34,180 nt of DNA from a virus. The DNA lies in the IMG/VR virus record IMGVR_UViG_3300030380_004710, positions 1 to 34,180 of that record. One strand, 5' to 3'. Made by a program: the position numbers and the translations under genes. Under the pieces are notes generated by a model that saw nothing but the letters and a program-made list of their open reading frames with translations, made no database searches and had not been told where the DNA came from. This document shows, piece after piece, positions 27,424 through 34,180 of the stretch (positions within the stretch are counted from its first letter, which is position 1; every line of letters begins with the position of its first letter).

Positions 27424-29561
27424 TATCTTCTCCCATCTGGTCGCATGTCAACACGAGGCGTACCCAACTTATACTTAACACCAGTGCCAGTTGATTCTAC
27501 TTTTATAGCAAAAGAACGTCCTCGTAATCGATAATCTATCTTACCTGTAAATTGCTCTATTGGAGTTGTTGTACTTCGAGAAGTATCTTTTGATTCTGTT
27601 TGCAGAAAATTACCTCCAGCAGAGTTTTTTGCTTTTAAAGTAAACGACACACTTGGTGTTGGGTTACTAGATCCGTTAAAAGTAATATCAGGTAACATTT
27701 GTTTTATAGAAACAAATTTGTCACCGTCCCCCATATCCATGGGACCTGATTCAATAAACGAAGTCATAGCCGATCCGTCATCGTCATTTGTTAATTCGTG
27801 GTTATATAAAAGAGAATTACCCGTTGCGATTGGAAATGTTCTGATACCACGATCTATCCAAGCGTCTCTGTTTAGTGTTCCATAATACCAAACTTTTTCT
27901 GCATAGTTATAAACAACATAAGCATTAACAGAAGAACTATCTGCTTTTGGGTAAAACCAAATAACTTCACTAAACTCTGAGTTAACACCAACATGAACTT
28001 TATCTCTTTCATCAAAGTTAAAATCTAAAAATACTTTATCTTTTACAGTGCAAGGTAACTGTTGTGTGCCTCCAGCATAAATATAAAAAGTATCAACACC
28101 CATCCAAAACACAACATCTTCAACGGCTACGGCAGAGGCTGGACTCATAATCGTAATGTTTTTTGATAATTCTTGCAGACCAAAAGTAAATGGTGGTCCA
28201 ATAAATTTCATAGAGTGTAGTGTTTTATTTGTAAACACAAGTATTTGTTGCTTTGTTTCCACGGCTTGAACAAAAGTAGAACCTCCACCTAATCTTAAAT
28301 CTCCAGCTGTATTCGTTGCAGTGGGAAAAAAATCAACGGGGTTCTCTTGTGAACTAAAACGCACTAATAATGGATCTTGTGTTCCGTTCCCTTGCGTTGT
28401 TGTAGGTGTTGCACCTAGTCCATCACATCCAAAAGCAATGACATGGCGATCTTGGTCAGACACCAAAACTTGTTTAGCTATGGTAGGAACACTTGTTCGA
28501 GTAGTAAAAACAGGTGAAGCACTTAGTTCTTTTGCACGAACACTAAGTCCAGTTGATTTATCCCAATAATATATAGCACCGTCTCTTGGATTTATAATTA
28601 AATCTTCACCAAAATTATCATGTGACCATGTTCTTATCTCTGCTCCAGGAGCCGTGATTGATGCTGCTTGACCCCACCCTACAAAATCATTAGCAGAATC
28701 TGCATTTCCTTTTACTAATCTTACAAGAGTATTATCTGCGTGAGTGGCGGCTGTTGTACCACTATGTCCACGAGTCACAGTCAAAGTATTATCATCAGTA
28801 GTTGGAGAAACTAACATTAATTCGTTATCTACTAAAATAACATCTCCTGCGTCAGTTATTCCTGTTTCGTCATCAACGTCAATACCAGTTTCACTTGCAT
28901 CTAAAGCTTCGTTAAGTTGAGTAGCTAATGCTCCGTCAGTCGTGCCACTCCATTGACCTGCACCCCATCCTGTACCACCAACCGTAGCATCAAGACCAGT
29001 ATTTATTTGATAAGTACCTACTACATTTGATCCTCCATCACCAGTATCAGATGAATTAGCTGCAACACTTGAAGTAATTGTATAAGAGTTAGAGCTTATA
29101 ATAGCCGTAATTTGATATTCTTTATTTAAGACATTAGTTGTAATTAATCCTCCTAAACTTGCTGCTCCAGAAAAGGTAACGAAATCATTTACGTTTGCTC
29201 CATGTGCTGCATCTGTAACAGTAATTGTTGTTGAACCATTAGTGGCGGCGAAAGTTATGTCACCAGCCGCAGTAGGATCTTTTTCTGGAGTGATATCATT
29301 AAAAGTGCCACCTTCTTCTATATAATATTTAAGATGTGTGCCTATTCCAAGAAAGTCAGAGCCATCTAAAGCAACCCAGTTGTGTAATCTTCTGGCAGAT
29401 CCAAGATAGGTATTACTGTTTTGTTTTACCCAACCTCCAAACTTTTCTGGAAAACCATTACGAAATCTTATTTTATCCCCATCAATATAACCACCTTCAT
29501 TACTATAGGATGTTATGTCTGATATAATTCCTGGTCTAAATTTTAAACTTGTATATGCCAT
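27423..29561 (-). CDS. Tail/DNA-stabilisation protein, P22 gp10-like
   Basis: A 712-residue tail protein. The N terminus MAYTSLKFRPGIISDITSYSNEGGYIDGDKIRFRNGFPEKFGGW matches the start of the P22 gp10-like packaged-DNA stabilisation and tail proteins of podoviruses, which form the collar below the portal. Residues about 218-285 (SETGIDVDDETGITDAGDVILVDNELMLV, then TRGHSGTTAATH) are a module that recurs in unrelated phage fibres, here apparently inserted near the N-terminal part. Later strands (SHDNFGEDLIINPRDGAIYYWD) fit a beta-propeller. It overlaps the neighbours by one base on each side, which indicates translational coupling. Confidence 0.87.
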   Translation of the reverse strand: MAYTSLKFRPGIISDITSYSNEGGYIDGDKIRFRNGFPEKFGGWVKQNSNTYLGSARRLHNWVALDGSDFLGIGTHLKYYIEEGGTFNDITPEKDPTAAGDITFAATNGSTTITVTDAAHGANVNDFVTFSGAASLGGLITTNVLNKEYQITAIISSNSYTITSSVAANSSDTGDGGSNVVGTYQINTGLDATVGGTGWGAGQWSGTTDGALATQLNEALDASETGIDVDDETGITDAGDVILVDNELMLVSPTTDDNTLTVTRGHSGTTAATHADNTLVRLVKGNADSANDFVGWGQAASITAPGAEIRTWSHDNFGEDLIINPRDGAIYYWDKSTGLSVRAKELSASPVFTTRTSVPTIAKQVLVSDQDRHVIAFGCDGLGATPTTTQGNGTQDPLLVRFSSQENPVDFFPTATNTAGDLRLGGGSTFVQAVETKQQILVFTNKTLHSMKFIGPPFTFGLQELSKNITIMSPASAVAVEDVVFWMGVDTFYIYAGGTQQLPCTVKDKVFLDFNFDERDKVHVGVNSEFSEVIWFYPKADSSSVNAYVVYNYAEKVWYYGTLNRDAWIDRGIRTFPIATGNSLLYNHELTNDDDGSAMTSFIESGPMDMGDGDKFVSIKQMLPDITFNGSSNPTPSVSFTLKAKNSAGGNFLQTESKDTSRSTTTPIEQFTGKIDYRLRGRSFAIKVESTGTGVKYKLGTPRVDMRPDGRR

Positions 29562-30781
29562 TAATACACCTTTGTTGAAAGAATTCCAGTATAACCTTGT
29601 GTTGAAGTATCTATACTACCTGTACCATTGTTAACATCTACTAATACATAAGGTTTACTATTAGCATCTGAACCCGAAACTGTTAATGTTATATTAAAGG
29701 AGCCATCTGTTGAGCTTCTATTAGCGACAGATGTATTTGAACCACCACCTGAATGACCAACTGTTACATTATCAAAAGGATCAGCACCACTTAAAGTGTA
29801 AGTTGCTGCATTGCCACCTGTGCTTGCTTGTGTCATAAGATTAGTAAAAGTAAAAGTTCTTCCTGTTCCAGTTACTGTAACGCCTGTAACTGTTATATAA
29901 CTTATTATTGGATTACCTTGAGGTGAATTAAGACTTGTTTGAGTCCACTGAGTAACAGGTGCTTCATCTTGTTGATTATTTTGCCGATAAGCAAAAGAAT
30001 TGAATATCTGTCCTGTACTCGTATTAAAAGATAGATAAGCAAAAGAAGTATTATCTCCTAGATAAGAACTATTTAATGTTATTGCTACCATTCTTCTATA
30101 ACCTGAAAAAGCACTAGAAAATGCAAAGTTACCAGTAGTAGCATAAAGATCATATGAACCTGTATTATTTTGATACCCACCATAAGGATTATTATTTGCA
30201 TATATATTTGATACATTTGAAAGATCAGAACCCATGACAGTTCTTGCTTGAGCAGGCGTTAGTATACTATTACTTGTTATATCTGTGCCACTTATAGTAA
30301 TAGTTTTTCCACTAGGCGATCTAAGTTGAAATGGATTATAATTATTATTGTAATTAGTAAACCCAAAGTTTTCAGTGTTGTTACTTGTTGAAGCTGAAAC
30401 AACAGCTATATTCGATCCATTTGTATTATCAAAAACAGTTGTACCAGTATGGCTAGTTGTATCAATAGTTTTAGTTGATGTCTTTAACTGAGACTGTATG
30501 TTACCAGAGCCTTTTAATTCCATCGCAGTGCTTGAATTATTTGTTAAAGGCGAACCAGATGAATTTAGTAAGGTTTTAGCATTTGTATCTAATATAATTT
30601 TTTTATTATTAGCGACATTATTTAAAGTTAAGTTACCACTAATGTTCTCACTTAATTTAAAATATTGTATTGGAAGATTAATTTTGCTTCCAGCTATAGT
30701 GTTTAAAACTCCAGAGTTACTATCAACTAAAGATTGAGTTACTTCTGTAAAGCCAACATTTGATACCAAAGGTATAGACAT
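29561..30781 (-). CDS. Asn/Ser/Thr-rich tail fibre-like protein
   Basis: A 406-residue protein dominated by Asn, Ser, Thr and Gly with no cysteines, the composition of trimeric fibres and beta-solenoids. The N-terminal part (about 1-110) has alternating polar and hydrophobic strands (ISGNLTLNNVANNKKIIL; GSGNIQSQLKTSTKTIDTTSH). A middle segment (ATTGNFAFSSAFSGYRRMVAITL, about 217-240) suggests a carbohydrate-binding or receptor part, and the C terminus ends in VLVDVNNGTGSIDTST. It lies downstream of the other fibre-like genes, so fibre or spike is the best guess. Its end overlaps the next gene by one base. Confidence 0.78.
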   Translation of the reverse strand: MSIPLVSNVGFTEVTQSLVDSNSGVLNTIAGSKINLPIQYFKLSENISGNLTLNNVANNKKIILDTNAKTLLNSSGSPLTNNSSTAMELKGSGNIQSQLKTSTKTIDTTSHTGTTVFDNTNGSNIAVVSASTSNNTENFGFTNYNNNYNPFQLRSPSGKTITISGTDITSNSILTPAQARTVMGSDLSNVSNIYANNNPYGGYQNNTGSYDLYATTGNFAFSSAFSGYRRMVAITLNSSYLGDNTSFAYLSFNTSTGQIFNSFAYRQNNQQDEAPVTQWTQTSLNSPQGNPIISYITVTGVTVTGTGRTFTFTNLMTQASTGGNAATYTLSGADPFDNVTVGHSGGGSNTSVANRSSTDGSFNITLTVSGSDANSKPYVLVDVNNGTGSIDTSTQGYTGILSTKVY

Positions 30782-30788
30782 TAATCAC

Positions 30789-31688
30789 CTAAAACTTAAC
30801 TGTTTCTGTAAATGAAAATCCAGTGCCATTATATATTCCTAAAGCAAACTCAACACTTGATCCTAATGTAATTCCGTTAGATGTTACAGAACCTCCATTC
30901 GTCCAATCTAAAGTTACACTGTTAGCACTTGTTGTTTTATCTATAATTACATATTGTCCAATAGCTAAATTTGTAATAGCAATTTTTAATGTGTGTGCTC
31001 CATCACTTGTTACTCTTTGATATACAGATGTAGCACCAGTCGCAGCTATTGGGTCACTTGGTGAGCTTGTTAAAGCTAGAGGACTTTTTACTTCAACTAG
31101 ATTTGAATTAAAATAAGTTGAAAATGTAGCGGCAGTTGTTTGTCTCATCGTGCCACCATCGTTTGTAAGAATACCATCACCTGCTGCAACAGCCGTGGTT
31201 CCGATAGTGCTTCCACCTGTTAGTAAAGCTAACTCTGCTTGAGTAACCTTTGTACCACCAGTGGATATATCTGACAAAAGATCAAACACATCTGCATTAC
31301 TACTACCTTTTCCATCTGCATAAATAAAAGCCTTTGCACCATCTGGTACAGCAACACCAGTATTAGCAGATCTTTGTTTAAAAGTTACAGTGGATCCTGA
31401 TCCGTTGTGAACAATGTAAAAAGCTTCTCTATCGTCTGGGTGTATCGTTAAAGTAGATGCACCGCCTCCACCATTTGTTAATTTTAAAACTCTTGTGTGA
31501 CCATTTGATGTTTTATCTCCATCAGTTACAGTTATGTTCATAGCACCTGTTACAGCTACATCTGATACGCCATTCAAAGCTTTATCAATAATTTCTAAAT
31601 TATTATTGGTTGTGGTTCCCCAGGTTCCCGATTGTTCGCCAACCCCTATGAGTTCTATTCCACTATTATCTGTATATGAACTTGCCAT
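30789..31688 (-). CDS. Tail fibre protein (TxxSGTWGTTTNxN family)
   Basis: A 299-residue fibre protein. MASSYTDNSGIELIGVGEQSGTWGTTTNNNLEIIDKAL is the recognisable N terminus of a marine and cyanophage fibre family (ELMATGDQSGTWGTTTNTN). Repetitive beta strands follow, with a Gly-rich loop (TNGGGGASTLTIHPDDREAFYIVHNGSG) and the C-terminal ALGIYNGTGFSFTETV. No receptor can be named. The order and 7-nt spacing to neighbours fit a fibre locus. Translation start MASSY is preceded by an SD-like AGGTAAAA on the - strand. Confidence 0.85.
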   Translation of the reverse strand: MASSYTDNSGIELIGVGEQSGTWGTTTNNNLEIIDKALNGVSDVAVTGAMNITVTDGDKTSNGHTRVLKLTNGGGGASTLTIHPDDREAFYIVHNGSGSTVTFKQRSANTGVAVPDGAKAFIYADGKGSSNADVFDLLSDISTGGTKVTQAELALLTGGSTIGTTAVAAGDGILTNDGGTMRQTTAATFSTYFNSNLVEVKSPLALTSSPSDPIAATGATSVYQRVTSDGAHTLKIAITNLAIGQYVIIDKTTSANSVTLDWTNGGSVTSNGITLGSSVEFALGIYNGTGFSFTETVKF

Positions 31689-31695
31689 TTTTACC

Positions 31696-31839
31696 TCATG
31701 CGTCTATTTCTTCATATGTTTCTGTTGTTGATGGTGTAATTTCTGTGTAACTTTCAGAGCCACTTGGTGATACTTCATTAAAAGTTTCAGAGCCACTCGG
31801 AGTAATTGGACTGTAACTTTCGTTTGCACTTGGTGTAAT
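31696..31839 (-). repeat. Four 11-residue C-terminal repeats
   Basis: The last 47 residues of the repeat protein read as four units beginning ITPSANESYSP, ITPSGSETFNE, VSPSGSESYTE and ITPSTTETYEE, then IDA. Comparable Thr/Pro/Glu-rich tails end other marine-phage fibre proteins. It may be a tip or attachment segment. Confidence 0.85.
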
Positions 31840-32820
31840 CTCATTAAAAGTTGCAACATTTAAATTTAAAGCTCTCCTTCTACTAACAACAGTATCATCT
31901 TTATCAATAACATCTTCGTATAATAACTTACCTAAAGTTGATTTTACAAAACTTAACTCTTGGCTTGATATACCTACACCTATCTTAATACTATTTGCCG
32001 TCTGTGTAAACTCTGCACTTTGATCACTTACACCTAATCTTAATCTCACACCACTAGAAGTTTCTATAAAATTACTTAATACTTCAGCGGAAGTGGTTCC
32101 TATTCTTATTCCACTGCTTGTTTTGGTAAACTCTGCACTTTGATCGCTTGTGCCTACAGCCACTTTAATTGCATCAGTGGTCTTTGTAAAATCACCACTG
32201 ATATCGACTACACCAGCCAGTATTCCAACACCAACCGCAGTCTTAGATGAAATCCCGCTCATGTCAGCAGAAGTTATTGCTATTTTAATTCCATCCGTTG
32301 TTTTGGTAAAATCGCCACTAATATCAGCAGAGCTTACGCCTATCTTTATACCATCCGTTGTTTTAGTGAAGTCTCCACTCATAGCAGCCGAGCTTGAACC
32401 TAATATAATACCATCTGTTGTTTGTGTGTTGTTAAAACTAATATCAGCAGAGCTTACGCCTATCTTTATTCCATCAGTAGTTTTCGTAAAGATTGCACTT
32501 TGATCTGCTGAAGCAAGTCTTATTCTTTCTGCTACGGAAGTTTGTGTATTATCTGATAGAAACTCTATTGCAGAAGTTCCTGCTGCAATCTTTATAGCAT
32601 CTGTATCATCAACAAAGTTACTACTTATATCTGATGTACCTGCTAGTATACCAACACCTACAGATTGCTTAGAAGCAATGCCAGACATTTCAGCAGAGCT
32701 TACACCTATTTTTATAGCGGCAGAAGATTCAGTAAAATTAAAACTTTGATTTGAAACACCAAAAAAAACATTACCTACAGCTGAAAAAGGTTGTGCTGAA
32801 AAAGCGTTAAAGCCTAACAT
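31696..32820 (-). CDS. Repeat-built spike or fibre protein
   Basis: A 374-residue protein built of about 14 tandem repeats of 18-23 residues (most often 20), such as GVSSADISGDFTKTTDGIKI, from residue 21 to about 294. They suggest a beta-solenoid or beta-helix rod. Residues 295-327 are a charged linker with RRRALNLNVATFNE. Residues 328-374 are four 11-residue repeats of the ITPS(A/G)xE(S/T)(Y/F)xx type, ending IDA. Two repeat systems in one protein suggest a rod plus a flexible tip. The ribosome site is not strong, but the start lies one base from the upstream gene's stop. Receptor contact is inferred, not proven. Confidence 0.85.
   Translation of the reverse strand: MLGFNAFSAQPFSAVGNVFFGVSNQSFNFTESSAAIKIGVSSAEMSGIASKQSVGVGILAGTSDISSNFVDDTDAIKIAAGTSAIEFLSDNTQTSVAERIRLASADQSAIFTKTTDGIKIGVSSADISFNNTQTTDGIILGSSSAAMSGDFTKTTDGIKIGVSSADISGDFTKTTDGIKIAITSADMSGISSKTAVGVGILAGVVDISGDFTKTTDAIKVAVGTSDQSAEFTKTSSGIRIGTTSAEVLSNFIETSSGVRLRLGVSDQSAEFTQTANSIKIGVGISSQELSFVKSTLGKLLYEDVIDKDDTVVSRRRALNLNVATFNEITPSANESYSPITPSGSETFNEVSPSGSESYTEITPSTTETYEEIDA
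31939..32760 (-). repeat. About 14 solenoid-type protein repeats
   Basis: The repeat part of the 374-aa protein. A 24-base stretch beginning ACTAATATCAGC (+ strand) is identical at 32317-32340 and 32437-32460, exactly 120 bp apart, or two 20-residue repeats. That identity at the DNA level suggests recent duplication or gene conversion and makes copy-number change likely. Confidence 0.85.
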
Positions 32821-33392
32821 TAGACAGCTATTTCCATAAAGGTTACAGAAGATTCAGTAGTATTATGATAATTTGAGTGTGATGGAGTATAACCATCTAT
32901 GTTTATATGCAAATCAGCACTTGTAGAATTAGAATAACAAGTTATTTTATAAGTGATTGCACTAGATGAATCTGTTAAACCTGTGCTTGTTGAATCAAGA
33001 AACTGATAAAATTCTGCATGAATACCATATCCCATAGCATTTACAGATGTGGTATTATAATATGCTCCTAATAATTGTTTATTAGACGTTCTTCCATTTT
33101 GAGTGCCTGTTGCACCAGTTGATATGGTAGCATAACTACCACTGCCAATTTTTCTTTGTAGGTTAAGATATAAATTGAGATTACTAGTCGTTTTTAAATT
33201 ATACTGAACAAGTATTTTGCTATCAGAAAACAATCTAGTAAAACTTTGTTCTGTTCCTGGAACATCAGTACCATTTGCAGATGTGGTTAGATCAACTGTA
33301 CCAAAGTCAGTAAAAGGAGTTGTTTCTACTTTTATAATTTTACCAGCTTTACCACTTCCTATAAAACTTGCTAAATCTGCTGCTTTACTCAT
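32820..33392 (-). CDS. Beta-rich fibre-like virion protein
   Basis: A 190-residue protein. An upstream in-frame ATG would add 10 residues, but the ATG at 33392 has GGAG 7 nt upstream and overlaps the previous stop as ATGA, so I choose it. The start MSKAADLASFIGSGKAGKIIKVE and the rest (SFTRLFSDSKILVQYNLKTTSN, a Ser/Thr/Tyr-rich beta region ending SSVTFMEIAV) match fibre-tip or capsid-decorating families in marine phages. The SKAADLA(S/N)F(I/V) start is common there. There is no catalytic site. It is coupled to its neighbours on both sides. Confidence 0.8.
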   Translation of the reverse strand: MSKAADLASFIGSGKAGKIIKVETTPFTDFGTVDLTTSANGTDVPGTEQSFTRLFSDSKILVQYNLKTTSNLNLYLNLQRKIGSGSYATISTGATGTQNGRTSNKQLLGAYYNTTSVNAMGYGIHAEFYQFLDSTSTGLTDSSSAITYKITCYSNSTSADLHINIDGYTPSHSNYHNTTESSVTFMEIAV

Positions 33393-33778
33393 GCTAAGTC
33401 TCCGTGAATAATAAACATACAAGGGTCAACATCAAAAGCATCGGCAGAATTGTGAACATCAGTTATCCCAAACCTTGCAGTTCCTGCTGCTCTACTAATT
33501 ATATGAGCCATACATTCATCATCAAAACTATTTATTGCACCACACATACTTGAACAAGCATATGTAGCATTACCCATATCACTTGCTATGGTTACTGTTA
33601 CATCTCCAGTTCCATTATCTGTTATCCCTGTAACATTAAATGAGTCATCAAGAGTAGCAGTACCTGTCATGTCAACATCTGCCCACACTTTAGCACTACC
33701 ACCTGCTACAAAACTTGTAGCAATACTATTATTGCCACTTGCATCTTTTAATGTATTTACTCTTAATTCACTAGCCAT
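33389..33778 (-). CDS. Tandem fibre-like paralog, copy 2
   Basis: A 129-residue protein, starting MASELRVNTLKDASG (chosen over an in-frame ATG six codons earlier because of GGAG upstream and homology at the start). It contains KVWADVDMTGTATLDDSFNV, TGITDNGTGDVTVTI and NATYACS, a beta-domain pattern (VWxxxxGTGTxxxxDSFNVSSITDNGTGDYTV) frequent in marine phage tail proteins. It ends FIIHGDLA. The gene at 33778 shares the plan and end. It overlaps it by one base and the downstream gene by four. It is probably a receptor-contact or decorating part. Confidence 0.8.
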   Translation of the reverse strand: MASELRVNTLKDASGNNSIATSFVAGGSAKVWADVDMTGTATLDDSFNVTGITDNGTGDVTVTIASDMGNATYACSSMCGAINSFDDECMAHIISRAAGTARFGITDVHNSADAFDVDPCMFIIHGDLA

Positions 33779-34149
33779 TATGCAAGGTCTCCACAAATTT
33801 GCATTTCTGTGTGTGTAATATTACTTTCTGTATTTACGCCACTATCCATAGTCATCATTCTTACTTCTACTGCACTTGCTGTTTTGCTAGGACTTTGAAC
33901 CATTCCTCTAGGATTTAATCCATCAACTGTAACTGCGATTGCTGAAGAGTATAAAGCATTGCTTAGAGCATTTGTAAAATGTATTCCAAAGTCTCCAGTA
34001 CCATCATCATCTACAGAACTGCAATTAAAACTATCGTCTTGTACTGCATCCATTCCTAATGTAAACCACACTTTATTTAAACCAGCCATAGTATCCTGAG
34101 TTTTACCAGAGGTTTTCCCTATGTTATCTACTTTTAATATACTTGCCAT
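33778..34149 (-). CDS. Tandem fibre-like paralog, copy 1
   Basis: A 123-residue protein, starting MASILKVDNIGKTSGKTQD. It contains KVWFTLGMDAVQDDSFNCSS, VDDDGTGDFGIHFT and NALYSSA, aligned with copy 2, and ends MQICGDLA. The short N terminus with ILKVDxI is a standard start for this family. Cysteines and Ser/Thr/Val suit a beta sandwich. Its start overlaps the end of a further, mostly unseen gene whose last codons also encode GDLA. The three together are a tandem array, likely grown by duplication. Confidence 0.8.
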   Translation of the reverse strand: MASILKVDNIGKTSGKTQDTMAGLNKVWFTLGMDAVQDDSFNCSSVDDDGTGDFGIHFTNALSNALYSSAIAVTVDGLNPRGMVQSPSKTASAVEVRMMTMDSGVNTESNITHTEMQICGDLA

Positions 34150-34180
34150 TATGCTAAATCTCCAATAACTTGTCCTGCGT
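34149..34180 (-). CDS. Partial fibre-like paralog, copy 0 (3' end only)
   Basis: Only the last codons are inside the window. On the - strand they read A-G-Q-V-I-G-D-L-A and TAA, the same closing GDLA as the two downstream paralogs, with the stop overlapping the next start codon by one base. It continues past the right edge, so length and start are unknown. Confidence 0.65.
   Translation of the reverse strand, partial: AGQVIGDLA

Noticed and set aside
1-34180. tRNA genes, CRISPR arrays, insertion sequences and integrase
   Set aside because: I saw no cloverleaf with a TTCGA arm, no repeat-spacer array, no transposase motif and no tyrosine or serine recombinase motif. Small or degraded ones could be missed by eye.

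Overview
This window looks like about 34 kb of an AT-rich tailed-phage genome. It is probably a podovirus-like marine phage of the kind known from pelagic metagenomes. The evidence is dense packing with 1-17 base overlaps, strong Shine-Dalgarno (SD) sites on nearly every gene, a phage replisome, a peptidase endolysin, and a long block of virion genes with podovirus-like ejection and tail proteins. The many small conserved hypothetical genes resemble families I recall from marine phages. An alphaproteobacterial host (SAR11 or SAR116 type) is an inference only. No integrase, large terminase, portal or major capsid gene is visible. Those head genes probably lie past the right edge, upstream in the leftward operon, so the window is an incomplete genome.

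Layout: (1) 1-5372, early region, + strand: small conserved hypotheticals and a cytosine-5 DNA methyltransferase with a second gene nested in another frame. A lone PD-(D/E)XK nuclease gene (953-1369) runs on the - strand and ends in two tandem hairpins. (2) 5428-5925: a small-terminase-like gene, alone on the - strand. It is divided from the next rightward operon by a repeat-rich regulatory region (5935-6084). (3) 6132-17145, + strand: small cysteine-rich proteins; a ribbon-helix-helix (RHH) and ParB-like pair; a SNF2 helicase; a nuclease; a second RHH protein; a probable ssDNA-binding protein; a TOTE-type primase; a UvrD/Dda-like helicase; and a family A DNA polymerase. (4) 17146-17330: convergent junction with hairpins and an 18-bp palindrome. 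(5) 17331-34180, - strand: one long late operon. Read in its own direction (right to left) it holds tandem fibre-like paralogs, a repeat-built spike or fibre, further fibre genes, a P22 gp10-like tail protein, four ejection or internal virion proteins including one of 1472 residues, an M15 peptidase endolysin, and two small genes.

How it fits together: RHH proteins probably control their own operons through TTATGG-type boxes. The replication operon supplies primer synthesis, ssDNA binding, unwinding and polymerisation. Both the probable ssDNA-binding protein and the primase end in an SSB-like acidic EVPF tip. The late operon is read toward the replication genes and ends at the convergent terminator.

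Most notable signals: a dual-coding gene inside the methyltransferase gene; two tandem hairpins whose arms covary; matched RHH paralogs each preceded by similar operator boxes; SSB-like tips on two replication proteins; and a duplicated A-B-B'-A' cluster of cysteine proteins.
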